A DNA stretch of 51,494 nt from Candidatus Omnitrophota bacterium (GTDB lineage: Bacteria > Omnitrophota > Gorgyraeia > Gygaellales > Profunditerraquicolaceae), in assembly GCA_018825985.1 (NCBI GenBank), contig JAHKAP010000054.1:1-51494 (forward strand). The letters run 5' to 3'. The notes under the pieces are model-generated. The model saw nothing but the letters and a program-made list of their open reading frames with translations, did no database searches and was not told where the DNA came from. The position numbers and the translations under genes are program-made. This document shows, one piece after another, positions 32,049 through 40,462 of the stretch. Numbering within the stretch: the first letter of the stretch is position 1; each line of letters starts with the position of its first letter.

Positions 32049-32336
32049 ATGAATAAATACGAAGCGATGTTCATTATTAAACCGGACCTCTCAGAAGAGG
32101 ATAAAAAGTTGGTATTCGAGCAGATCGCTGAGGCGATCACTAAAAACAGCGGAAAGATAAGCCAGGCTGCTGTCTGGTCGGAAAAGAAAAAGCTGGCTTT
32201 TTCGATCAAGAAATTTCAGGAAGGCACTTATTATCTGGTTAATTTTGACCTGGGGACTCAGGCCCTGGAAAAGATTCGTTACGCCTATAAATTAAACGAG
32301 AGCATTATCAGGCTGCTGATCATTAAAATAAGTTAA
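32049..32336 (+). CDS. rpsF: Ribosomal protein bS6
   Basis: The 95-residue protein has the S6 ferredoxin-like fold (YEAMFIIKPDLSEEDKKLV at the start, YYLVNFDL in the middle, RLLIIKI at the end). It pairs with bS18 in the small subunit. It has AAGGAG 10 bases before the ATG and starts the rpsF-ssb-rpsR-rplI-dnaB cluster. Confidence 0.97.
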   Translation: MNKYEAMFIIKPDLSEEDKKLVFEQIAEAITKNSGKISQAAVWSEKKKLAFSIKKFQEGTYYLVNFDLGTQALEKIRYAYKLNESIIRLLIIKIS

Positions 32337-32359
32337 GTATATTGGAAAGTGTTTATATC

Positions 32360-32430
32360 CGCCACAATACTTGGCGGATTTCGCTAAATGTCCCGACGTT
32401 ACGTCGGGACGAATATAGGGACTCAAGGAG
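32360..32430 (+). promoter_or_regulatory. Structured leader between rpsF and ssb (third relative of the shared leader)
   Basis: A stem ATCCGCC/GGCGGAT (about 32357-32379) is followed by a perfect stem GTCCCGACGT-T-ACGTCGGGAC (32390-32410), then the AAGGAGG ribosome binding site. The block GGATTTCGCTAAATGT before the main stem aligns with GGATCTCACCAAATGT of the ferredoxin leader, and the stem itself differs while pairing is kept. Confidence 0.55.
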
Positions 32431-32437
32431 GTAAAAG

Positions 32438-32869
32438 GTGGCTAATTTTAATAAAGTTTTTTTAATAGGTAACCTAACTAAAGACCCGGAACTGCGTTAT
32501 ACGCCTCAGGGGACAGCGGTGGTAAATTTAAGAATGGCGGTCAACAGGAAGTTTAAAGATAAAAACCAGGAGTTAAAAGAAGAAGTTTGTTTTGTAACCG
32601 CGGTGGTCTGGAATAAACAGGCTGAATCCGCAAATCAGTATTTGCATAAGGGCAGCCCGGTTTTTATAGAGGGAAGGCTCCAGTCGCGCTCCTGGGAAGA
32701 TAATACCGGAAAGACCCGTAATACCATTGAGGTCAGGGCGGAAAGAGTGCAATTCTTAGGGGGTGCTCCTAAGTCCGATGTGCAAACTCACGAGGAACCA
32801 GCGCCTTTAGATTCAACTACTGAGACAGCCTGGTTAGAAGAAAGCGAGGATAAATCAAATGAAAGCTAA
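32438..32869 (+). CDS. ssb: Single-stranded DNA-binding protein
   Basis: The protein has 143 residues. The OB fold covers residues 1-107 (FNKVFLIGNLTKDPELRYTPQGTAVVNLRMAVNR). The tail is acidic but ends EESEDKSNES rather than the usual DDDIPF-like tip, so contact with partner proteins may differ. The start is GTG with AAGGAGG 8 bases upstream. The last 11 bases overlap rpsR. Confidence 0.95.
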   Translation: MANFNKVFLIGNLTKDPELRYTPQGTAVVNLRMAVNRKFKDKNQELKEEVCFVTAVVWNKQAESANQYLHKGSPVFIEGRLQSRSWEDNTGKTRNTIEVRAERVQFLGGAPKSDVQTHEEPAPLDSTTETAWLEESEDKSNES

Positions 32870-33182
32870 AACGAGCGGTGGTTCAAAGGGAGGTCCCAGG
32901 GGCGCCAAGGGCGCTAAAGGCGCTAGAGGCCCGAGGGGAAGATCTAGCAGAAAATCAGGCATGTCTTCATTTTTCAGAAGAAGAGTCTGCCGGTTTTGCA
33001 CGGATAAAGTCAAAGTCATAGATTATAAAGACCTGAAAACTATGGAGTCTTTTGTCAAGGAGAGGGGAAGGATTGTTTCATCCCGGGGTTCAGGAAACTG
33101 CGCCAAACACCAGAGGCAGATTTCTAATGCCATTAAAATTGCAAGATTCATGGCGCTTATTCCTTATTGCACCTACAAATAA
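32859..33182 (+). CDS. rpsR: Ribosomal protein bS18 with Gly/Arg-rich N-terminal extension
   Basis: The core (about 38-107) is a normal S18 (FFRRRVCRFCTDKVKVIDYKDLKTMESFV, ending with the RQISNAIKIARFMALIPY helix). The first 37 residues are rich in Gly, Lys and Arg, longer than the E. coli form. It overlaps ssb by 11 bases. CRFC retains two Cys, consistent with a zinc-binding variant only if other ligands exist; a later Cys is in GNCAKHQRQ, so metal binding is possible. Confidence 0.96.
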   Translation: MKAKTSGGSKGGPRGAKGAKGARGPRGRSSRKSGMSSFFRRRVCRFCTDKVKVIDYKDLKTMESFVKERGRIVSSRGSGNCAKHQRQISNAIKIARFMALIPYCTYK

Positions 33183-33196
33183 ATGAGGGGTTAAAT

Positions 33197-33640
33197 ATGG
33201 AAGTTATTTTAATTCAGGATGTATTAGGGATTGGAAAGGCCGGTACAAGAGTCAAAGTAAAAGACGGGTTTGCCCGGAATTACCTTTTGTTAAAAGGGCT
33301 GGCAGCTCAGGCGACTGCGGCCAATCTTAAGGATTTAGAGCAGAAACGCAAAATTCAATCTTTGCGGGATGAAAAACTAAAAGAACAGGCTGAGGGATTA
33401 AAGGCCGAGTTGGAGAAATTATCTTTGACTCTACCCTCCTTAGCCCAGAATGAAACAGAGCTTTACGGAAGTATTACTAATCTGGATATTGAGCGGGCTC
33501 TGAATGAAGAAGGATTTAATATTGATAAAAATTCAATTGTACTGGATGAGCCCATAAAGTCCTTGGGCGTATTTGAGGTTCCTGTCAAACTGCATTCTGA
33601 AATTTCCGCTAAGATCAAGGTTTGGATAGTAAAAAAATAA
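33197..33640 (+). CDS. rplI: Ribosomal protein bL9
   Basis: From ATG 33197 the protein has 147 residues and starts MEVILIQDVLGIGKAGTRVKVKDGFARNYL, the L9 N-terminal signature. A long connecting helix and the C-terminal domain follow. An upstream ATG at 33167 lies within rpsR and would add ten residues unlike the family. GAGGGG at 33185-33190 supports 33197. Confidence 0.96.
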   Translation: MEVILIQDVLGIGKAGTRVKVKDGFARNYLLLKGLAAQATAANLKDLEQKRKIQSLRDEKLKEQAEGLKAELEKLSLTLPSLAQNETELYGSITNLDIERALNEEGFNIDKNSIVLDEPIKSLGVFEVPVKLHSEISAKIKVWIVKK

Positions 33641-33643
33641 TAT

Positions 33644-34978
33644 ATGGCTGATATCGCTAAAGATCTGCTCCCACCCCAGAATCTAGAGGCCGAAATGGCG
33701 GTGCTGGGTTCAATGCTTATGGATGAGAACGCATTGGCCACCAGTATCGAATCTCTGGACGTCAATTCTTTTTATAAGGATTCTCACCGTAAGATTTTTT
33801 CCGCGATACTTGGGCTTTACGACTCTAACAAAGCAGTCGACTTGATCACTCTGACCGATGAATTAAAAAGAACCGGGGATCTGGAATCAGCCGGGGGAGT
33901 AAGTTTTCTCACGGGGTTAGTTAATTCTGTCCCCAGCGCCGTTAACGTCAATCATTATATCCATATAGTAAAAGAAAAATATATCCTCAGGTCGCTGATC
34001 AATAGTTCGCAGAAAATAATCTCTTTATGCCACGGGAGCGAAGGCAAGATCGATGAATTGGTAGATACCGCCGAGAGATTGATCTTTGACATAAGCGACA
34101 GTAAACCCCAGACCAGTTATATACATATAAAAGACCTGGTCAAGGATAGCATAGAAACAATCGATAGGCTTTATCAGAAAAAAGCCCATGTGACCGGAAT
34201 ACCGACTGGGTACGTTGATTTTGATATGAAGACCGCCGGGTTGCAGCCTTCGGATCTTATCGTGATTGCCGGAAGGCCGTCAATGGGTAAGAGCGCTTTG
34301 GTTTTAGGGATGGCTGAATATGCCGGCGTGGCCCAAAAGGTTCCTATCGCTTTTTTTAGTCTTGAGATGTCTAAAGAGCAGTTGGTGCAAAGGATGCTTT
34401 GCTCCCATGCCCGGGTTAACGCCCATAACGTCAGGACGGGGTATCTATCTCCGTCGGATTGGCCGCGTCTTACTGCCGCAGCCGGAAAGCTTTCCGAGTC
34501 CCCCATATTTATCGATGATACCCCGGCTATATCAGTAATGGAACTCAGGGCTAAGGCCAGGAGGCTTAAGGCAAATTACGATATTCAGATGATTGTTCTG
34601 GATTATTTGCAGTTAATGCGCGGATCGGGGAATATTGAAAATAGGCAACAGGAAATTTCGGATATCTCCCGTTCTTTAAAGGCCCTGGCCAGGGAATTAA
34701 ATGTTCCGGTAATTGCTATTAGTCAGTTATCCCGGGCCGTGGAACTGCGCCCGGACCATCGCCCGCTATTATCGGACCTTAGGGAATCCGGAGCAATCGA
34801 ACAGGATGCCGATGTAGTGGTGCTTATATTAAGAGAGGAATATTATAAACCTACTCCGGAAAACGAAGGTTTGGCTGAGATTAATATTGCTAAACAGCGT
34901 AATGGCCCGGTAGGGACTTTTAGCCTGTCTTTTATTAAAGAATATACCAGGTTTGAGAATACCGCTAAGGCAGAATAA
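33644..34978 (+). CDS. dnaB: Replicative DNA helicase DnaB
   Basis: DnaB is the hexameric fork helicase. The N-terminal domain (PPQNLEAEMAVLGSMLMDENAL) is followed by the RecA-type domain with Walker A GRPSMGKSALVLG, the Walker B-type MIVLDYLQLM and SQLSRAVE with the arginine finger region nearby. The 444-residue length is normal and no intein is present. It ends the ribosomal protein cluster. Confidence 0.97.
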   Translation: MADIAKDLLPPQNLEAEMAVLGSMLMDENALATSIESLDVNSFYKDSHRKIFSAILGLYDSNKAVDLITLTDELKRTGDLESAGGVSFLTGLVNSVPSAVNVNHYIHIVKEKYILRSLINSSQKIISLCHGSEGKIDELVDTAERLIFDISDSKPQTSYIHIKDLVKDSIETIDRLYQKKAHVTGIPTGYVDFDMKTAGLQPSDLIVIAGRPSMGKSALVLGMAEYAGVAQKVPIAFFSLEMSKEQLVQRMLCSHARVNAHNVRTGYLSPSDWPRLTAAAGKLSESPIFIDDTPAISVMELRAKARRLKANYDIQMIVLDYLQLMRGSGNIENRQQEISDISRSLKALARELNVPVIAISQLSRAVELRPDHRPLLSDLRESGAIEQDADVVVLILREEYYKPTPENEGLAEINIAKQRNGPVGTFSLSFIKEYTRFENTAKAE

Positions 34979-34989
34979 AAGCGTTAAAT

Positions 34990-35080
34990 GATACACGGAT
35001 ACACACAGATCAAATAACGGATATACACGGATAAACGGATAATCTCTGGGAATTCGTAGATAAATCCGCGAGAATCCGCG
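34990..35080. repeat. CACGGATA-type repeat before bamA
   Basis: Variants of ACACGGATA recur (ATACACGGATACACAC, ATAACGGATATACACGG, ATAAACGGATAATC, then ATCCGCGAGA twice). A similar tract follows bamA at 37515-37560. Nothing coding is seen. Confidence 0.6.
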
Positions 35081-35090
35081 AGAAATATTA

Positions 35091-35144
35091 TTTTCAATAA
35101 CTAAGAGAAATAGTTATTGAAAAAAGCGATAATTCTAATATAAT
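35091..35144 (+). promoter_or_regulatory. bamA promoter with an overlapping 13-bp dyad
   Basis: TTTTCAATAACTA (35091-35103) and TAGTTATTGAAAA (35111-35123) form a perfect dyad with a 7-base centre. TTGAAA (35117-35122) in the right arm is a likely -35, 16 bases before TATAAT (35139-35144). The dyad would let a regulator cover the -35. The bamA ATG is 9 bases after the -10, implying a leaderless or nearly leaderless mRNA. Confidence 0.65.
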
Positions 35145-35153
35145 AAAAAGAAT

Positions 35154-37514
35154 ATGAAAAAAACAGGGTTGGTAATCTTTACTTTTTTATTCTTGTATTT
35201 AAGTTTAAATACGGTTGTTTTGGCCCAGGACCAAGCTGATACCAATCAATCTGCCGGTGTGGCCCCTGATGTAATTTATCCTGCTGTTAAATCCGTTACC
35301 GCCATCGATATAAAAGGCAATAAATCTATCAGTACTAATACGATTTTTTCCAAAATGAAAACCAGGATAGGAAATCCTTACCAGGATAATATTACCAGTG
35401 ACGATTTAAAGAGGCTTTACCTTTTGGGATTCTTCAGCGATATAAAAATAGACACCGAGGATTATAAAGGCGGGGTTAAGATAGTAATCACGGTTACGGA
35501 AAGGCCAATAATCGAGAAGATCGTTTTAAGCGGGATATCCCGCTTAAACTCCAGCGAGGATAAGATTAAGGGCGAATTAAAATCAAAAGAAACCCAATAC
35601 TTGGATTATCCGACTTTAGACGAAGACGTCCAGACTTTAAAGAAATTTTATGAGAAGAAAGGTTTCGGCCAGGTTCAGGCTCAGTATAAAGCTGATGTTG
35701 ATTCTCTTACTAATAAGGCTAAGGTTGAATTTATAATTGATGAGGGTAAAAAGATAAAAATCAGGAATATAACCGTGGAAGGTAATAAGTCTTTTAAATC
35801 CGGGCGGATCCTGAAGGTTATAAAAACCAAGAAGGCTTGGTTTTTTGGCGCCGGGGTATTTAAGGAAGATGTATTTAAAGAAGACATCGAGCGTTTGAAA
35901 TCATTCTATAAGCGCAATGGTTATGCCGATGTAATAGTGGATTATGAAATTAGGAATGATCCTAAAAGACCGTTTTTATTCATTGATCTAAAGATCCAGG
36001 AAGGCAAAAAATATACCGTCGGGACAATAAGTATCAGGGGTAATAAAGATATCATTGAAAAGAATATATTGGAGAGGCTTAAGGAATGCACTACCGGAAA
36101 GGTTTTTAGTCAGGAAGCTTTAAAGCAGGATCTTTCCGGAATTCAGGGTTTATATTTTGACCGCGGGTATATCTCGATGCAGATTCAGGAGACGACTTAT
36201 CTTAATCCGGCTACTGAGCGTATTGATATCGTTTATAATATTGTTGAAAATCAGGTAGCCTATGTAAATAAAGTAAGGATCCGGGGTAATATAAAAACCA
36301 AGGAAGTGGTCATCCGCAGGGAGATGAGGTTAAGGCCGGGCGATAAATTTGACGGGGATAAATTAAGGCGCAGCAAGGATAGGCTGCAGAATTTAGGTTT
36401 CTTCGAGGATATAAGTTATGATACCGAAGATACCCAGGTACCAAACCGTAAAGACCTGATTGTGGATGTTAAAGAAAGCAAAACCGGAGCTTTTAGTTTT
36501 GGCGGCGGGTATAGTTCGGTAGAGCAATTTGTCGGTTTTGCCGAGGTTGAGCAGAAGAATTTTGACTGGCGTAATTTTCCTTATTTTACCGGCGCAGGCC
36601 AGAATCTCAAGTTCAGGGTTTCAGCGGGTTCGGTATCAAACGGGTATGAATTGAGTTTTACCGAGCCTTGGATGTTTGATTATCCGGTTTCTTTCGGTTT
36701 TGATATTTATCGGCGTACGCATAAACGGGAATCTGATACCGGTTACGGTTATGATGAGGATGTAACCGGCGGTGATCTGCGTTTAGGCAAAGAGATCTCC
36801 GAATACGTCAAAACGAGCTTAGTGTACCGCTATGATAGCATAAAGATCGGGAATATTTCTTCCAACGCTTCTTCTGACCTGGCTAGCGAATATGGAACGA
36901 ACGTAATAAGTAGCTTGAGATATGGGCTTACTTATGACAATCGTAACAATGTTTTTGATCCGGTTAAAGGGGATATTTTAGATGGTTCTTTTGAGTTGGC
37001 TGGCGGTCCTTTTGGCGGGGATAAGGAATTTTATAAATTCTATGGGCAGGCTGCTCATTATTGGCCTATAACGAAAGGCTCGACCTTATTATTCAAGGGC
37101 CGCTTAGGATGGGCTGAGCCATATGGCAATTCAGATAAAGTTTCTATTTATGAAAGATTTTTCGCCGGCGGGGCCTATACAGTAAGAGGTTACAATGAAA
37201 GAAAGGTTGGCCCGGTAGATCCTTCCTCCGGAGATCCTCTGGGAGGAGAATCAGTGATGATCGGAAATATTGAATATATTTTTCCTATCGCGGGATATCT
37301 TAAGTTAGCCGCTTTTTACGATACGGGAAATGTCTGGTCAAAGGCAAGTAAGATCGGAACCGGCGGTTTTAAATCCGGATACGGACTGGGTTTCAGGCTC
37401 AAGACCCCGATCGGGCCGTTAATGCTGGATTACGGCATACCTTTGAATAAAGAATCAGGAGAAGATAGTGTAGGTGACGGAAAGATTCATTTTAGCATGA
37501 GCCATGGTTTTTAG
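35154..37514 (+). CDS. bamA: Outer-membrane protein assembly factor BamA
   Basis: BamA inserts beta-barrel proteins into the outer membrane. An N-terminal signal peptide (about 1-24, ending VLAQ) is followed by five POTRA domains (about 45-420) and a 16-strand barrel. The L6 VRGY motif (YTVRGYNERKVGP) is present, and the C-terminus ends with an aromatic residue (MSHGF), as usual for outer-membrane barrels. The 786-residue length is typical. It starts an envelope operon with skp, lpxD, lpxC-fabZ and lpxA. Confidence 0.96.
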   Translation: MKKTGLVIFTFLFLYLSLNTVVLAQDQADTNQSAGVAPDVIYPAVKSVTAIDIKGNKSISTNTIFSKMKTRIGNPYQDNITSDDLKRLYLLGFFSDIKIDTEDYKGGVKIVITVTERPIIEKIVLSGISRLNSSEDKIKGELKSKETQYLDYPTLDEDVQTLKKFYEKKGFGQVQAQYKADVDSLTNKAKVEFIIDEGKKIKIRNITVEGNKSFKSGRILKVIKTKKAWFFGAGVFKEDVFKEDIERLKSFYKRNGYADVIVDYEIRNDPKRPFLFIDLKIQEGKKYTVGTISIRGNKDIIEKNILERLKECTTGKVFSQEALKQDLSGIQGLYFDRGYISMQIQETTYLNPATERIDIVYNIVENQVAYVNKVRIRGNIKTKEVVIRREMRLRPGDKFDGDKLRRSKDRLQNLGFFEDISYDTEDTQVPNRKDLIVDVKESKTGAFSFGGGYSSVEQFVGFAEVEQKNFDWRNFPYFTGAGQNLKFRVSAGSVSNGYELSFTEPWMFDYPVSFGFDIYRRTHKRESDTGYGYDEDVTGGDLRLGKEISEYVKTSLVYRYDSIKIGNISSNASSDLASEYGTNVISSLRYGLTYDNRNNVFDPVKGDILDGSFELAGGPFGGDKEFYKFYGQAAHYWPITKGSTLLFKGRLGWAEPYGNSDKVSIYERFFAGGAYTVRGYNERKVGPVDPSSGDPLGGESVMIGNIEYIFPIAGYLKLAAFYDTGNVWSKASKIGTGGFKSGYGLGFRLKTPIGPLMLDYGIPLNKESGEDSVGDGKIHFSMSHGF

Positions 37515-37560
37515 CGCACGGATTAACACTGATAAAATAACGGATACACGCGGATAAATA
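37515..37560. repeat. CACGGATA-type repeat after bamA
   Basis: ATAACGGATACACGCGGATAAA matches, with two changes, a tract at about 35017-35038 before bamA. The two tracts thus flank bamA in direct orientation. Confidence 0.55.
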
Positions 37561-37585
37561 CAATAAGTATAGGAGGATTAAAGAA

Positions 37586-38083
37586 ATGAAGAAGACAGCC
37601 ATTGCAATAGGTGTATTGTTTAGTTTTGTTCTGGTCAGTTTCGTATACGCGGCGGATAAATTAGCTTATGTAGACCTGAGCCGTACTTTTACCGAATATA
37701 CAAAAACCAAGGAATACGAGAAAGTTCTGGAAGAGAAACAGAAAGTTTATGAAACTGAAAGAGACAAGAGGATCAATGAATTAAAGCAGCTTGATGAAAA
37801 GCTAAAGTTATTGAACGATAAAGAAAAAGAGGCCAAGAAGCTTGAAATGGAGACAAAGTATAAGGATCTACAGGAGTTTGACCGTCAAAAGCAGGCTGAC
37901 TTGCGCAAGGATAGCCTGGAGAAAGAAAAAGAGGTGCTTAAGGCTATCGAGGAAACGGTTAAACAGTATTCTGAGAAAGAAGGCTATACCCTGGTTTTTA
38001 ATGACCGGGTACTTATATATCAGTCTAAGAACTTGGACATCACCGACGAGGTCATTAAAATCCTGAATAAAGATAAAAAATAA
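37586..38083 (+). CDS. skp: Periplasmic chaperone Skp/OmpH
   Basis: The protein has 165 residues with a signal peptide (about 1-22, ending VYAA), then DKLAYVDLSRTFTEYTKTKEYEKVLE and two long charged helices forming the coiled-coil prongs of Skp, ending in a small strand. Skp holds unfolded outer-membrane proteins. Its place between bamA and lpxD is conserved in many Gram-negative bacteria. AGGAGG lies 11 bases before the ATG. Confidence 0.92.
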   Translation: MKKTAIAIGVLFSFVLVSFVYAADKLAYVDLSRTFTEYTKTKEYEKVLEEKQKVYETERDKRINELKQLDEKLKLLNDKEKEAKKLEMETKYKDLQEFDRQKQADLRKDSLEKEKEVLKAIEETVKQYSEKEGYTLVFNDRVLIYQSKNLDITDEVIKILNKDKK

Positions 38084-38092
38084 GCTCAGGCA

Positions 38093-39130
38093 ATGCGTAA
38101 GACTTTAAAAGAAATTGCCGTTTTAATTGATGGTGAAGTGGTCGGCGATGAGAGTATCGTTGTTACGGGTATAGCGGGTATTCAGGAAGCTTTGCCTGGG
38201 GATATTACTTTTCTTTCTAATTCTAAATACCTCCCTTTTATTGATCGGACTCAAGCCTCGGCAATAATAACCTCCCGGGATATCAAAAGTGCCAAGAAGC
38301 CGATTATCCGCGCGGATAACCCCTCTTTAGCTTTTACTAAAATAGTTTCTCTAATAGTCCCTCAGGAGGCCCGGCCCAAGGGACTGCACCCTACTGCAAT
38401 AATAGGTAAAAAAGTTGTATTGGGTAGGGATGTTGCATTAGACGCTTATGTGGTTATCGCGGATGGAACAGTTATAGGCGAGAGGACTATTATATATCCG
38501 GGTTGTTATATAGGGGCTGATACTAAAATAGGGGACAACTCAGTAATTTATCCCAATGTTTCTATCCGGGAAGGTTCGGTTATCGGCAACAATGTAATCA
38601 TTCATAGCGGGACAGTGATAGGCTCAGATGGTTTTGGGTTTGTAACGGTTGATGGGATCCATCATAAGATACCCCAGCTGGGTAAGGTGGTTATTGAGGA
38701 TGATGTGGAGATAGGTTCTAACGTAAGTATTGACCGGGCTCGTTTTGATAAGACCGTAATCGGTAAGGGCACTAAAATTGATAACCTGGTCCATATCGCC
38801 CATAATGTGGTAATTGGAAAAAATTGCCTGATTGTGGCTCAGGTGGGGATTTCCGGAAGCGTAACCCTGGGAGATAATGTGGTATTGGCAGGACAGGTAG
38901 GGGTAGTAGGGCATGTTAATATCGGAGATAATTGCGTTGTAATGGCCCAATCAGGGGTAAGTAAATCTTTGAGCGCTAATGCTACTGTTTGGGGTTATCC
39001 GGCGAAGCCGGTGGATACGGCTAAACGGACTAATGCCTGTGTTCAGAATCTTCCCAGGCTATATGATACGGTTAGCGAACTAAAGAAGAAAATAGAAAAA
39101 ATCGATAATAAATCCGATAAAGGGCAATAA
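38093..39130 (+). CDS. lpxD: UDP-3-O-(3-hydroxyacyl)glucosamine N-acyltransferase LpxD
   Basis: LpxD adds the second acyl chain in lipid A synthesis. An N-terminal uridine-binding domain (about 1-105, containing [10 protein letters not shown]) precedes a left-handed beta-helix with many hexapeptide repeats. The catalytic His lies in [17 protein letters not shown], and the family signature SDGFGFV is present near residue 180. The C-terminal helix ends KKIEKI. The 345-residue length is normal. Confidence 0.96.
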   Translation: MRKTLKEIAVLIDGEVVGDESIVVTGIAGIQEALPGDITFLSNSKYLPFIDRTQASAIITSRDIKSAKKPIIRADNPSLAFTKIVSLIVPQEARPKGLHPTAIIGKKVVLGRDVALDAYVVIADGTVIGERTIIYPGCYIGADTKIGDNSVIYPNVSIREGSVIGNNVIIHSGTVIGSDGFGFVTVDGIHHKIPQLGKVVIEDDVEIGSNVSIDRARFDKTVIGKGTKIDNLVHIAHNVVIGKNCLIVAQVGISGSVTLGDNVVLAGQVGVVGHVNIGDNCVVMAQSGVSKSLSANATVWGYPAKPVDTAKRTNACVQNLPRLYDTVSELKKKIEKIDNKSDKGQ

Positions 39131-39133
39131 TTT

Positions 39134-40450
39134 ATGGATAAACAAAGGACTATTTCCCGGGAAGCTAGCTTAGAAGGCATTGGTTTACATACAGGCAATC
39201 AAGTATCTCTTAAGTTCAAGCCTGCAGGTGAAGACAAAGGGATAAGTTTTGTCCGGGTTGACCTGGCTGATCATACTGCGATAAAAGCTGATTATAACTC
39301 TCTGGTTTGTAAGTCCGGGAGCCTCAGATGCAGTTCGATCGTTAAGGATGGGGTTGAGGTACAAACTATCGAGCATTTGATGGCTGCTTTTTGCGGTTTA
39401 GGGATAGATAACATTGTTGTTGAATTGAATAATATTGAATTACCGGGTATGGACGGAAGCAGCAGGGATTTTTTTAAAGCCCTGAGCGATGCCGGAATAA
39501 AAGAGCAGGATAAAGAACGTAAATTCTATAGTATTAAAGAGCCGATCATCGTCGAAGAAAAATCAGCGAGCATTGTTATTCTTCCCGCTGCCGATCTTAA
39601 GATTTCTTATACCTTGAACTATAACCATTCTTTGCTTAAGGAACAATTTTTTGAGCTGGTGGTGGATGATAATACTTTTAAGGATGAGATTTCTTTGTCG
39701 CGCACTTTCTGCCTGGAAGAAGAAGCCGGGGAATTAAGGGATCAGGGTTTTGGTCTGGGCGCAAATTTTGAAAATACCCTGGTGGTAGGCAAATCCGGGG
39801 TTATAAAGAATAAATTGCGCTATCCTAATGAATTTGCCCGGCACAAAGTCCTGGATCTGATCGGAGACCTTTATCTTTTTGGCCAGCCGATCAAGGGCCA
39901 TATTATAGCCTTAAGAAGCGGGCACTCCTTAAATATAAAATTATTGCAGAAAATCAGCCAGCAGCGGCAGAAGTATGCCTCTAACAGTATTAGCATCGGG
40001 AATTTATCCCTGAATAAGCAGGAGCTGGATATTAACGATATTATGAAAATATTACCCCACCGTCAGCCATTCTTATTTGTGGATAAGATAATTTCGCTTG
40101 AGAATGGGAAGCGGGCAGTGGGTTTGAAAAATGTTACCATCAACGATTATTTTTTTGAAGGTCATTTTCCGGGGAAGCCGGTTATGCCAGGAGTCTTGGT
40201 TATTGAAGCAATGGCCCAGGTGGGCGGCGTAATGATGCTTGCCTGTGAAAATAACCAGGGTAAGATAGCTTTTTTTATGGCGATAGACAATGCTAAATTC
40301 CGTAAGCCGGTTTTGCCCGGAGACCAGGTGATGTTTGAAATAGAAGCGGTCAGGGTAAAATCCCGCACCGGACAGGTTAAGGGAAAGGCATTTGTCGACG
40401 GTAAGTTGGTAGCTGAGGCGGATTTAATGTTCGCCTTTGCGGATTCATAG
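39134..40450 (+). CDS. lpxC/fabZ: LpxC-FabZ fusion (UDP-3-O-acyl-GlcNAc deacetylase / 3-hydroxyacyl-ACP dehydratase)
   Basis: Residues 1-290 are LpxC, the zinc deacetylase that commits to lipid A synthesis (LEGIGLHTGNQVSL, TIEHLMAAFCGLGIDN, and ARHKVLDLIGDLYL holding metal and catalytic residues). Residues about 296-438 are FabZ (NDIMKILPHRQPFLFVDKI, then GHFPGKPVMPGVLVIEAMAQ with catalytic His and Glu). Such fusions are known in Bacteroidota and related groups. Joining them puts competing uses of 3-hydroxyacyl-ACP in one protein. It sits 3 bases after lpxD and 12 before lpxA. Confidence 0.96.
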   Translation: MDKQRTISREASLEGIGLHTGNQVSLKFKPAGEDKGISFVRVDLADHTAIKADYNSLVCKSGSLRCSSIVKDGVEVQTIEHLMAAFCGLGIDNIVVELNNIELPGMDGSSRDFFKALSDAGIKEQDKERKFYSIKEPIIVEEKSASIVILPAADLKISYTLNYNHSLLKEQFFELVVDDNTFKDEISLSRTFCLEEEAGELRDQGFGLGANFENTLVVGKSGVIKNKLRYPNEFARHKVLDLIGDLYLFGQPIKGHIIALRSGHSLNIKLLQKISQQRQKYASNSISIGNLSLNKQELDINDIMKILPHRQPFLFVDKIISLENGKRAVGLKNVTINDYFFEGHFPGKPVMPGVLVIEAMAQVGGVMMLACENNQGKIAFFMAIDNAKFRKPVLPGDQVMFEIEAVRVKSRTGQVKGKAFVDGKLVAEADLMFAFADS

Positions 40451-40462
40451 GAAAATTGGAAA

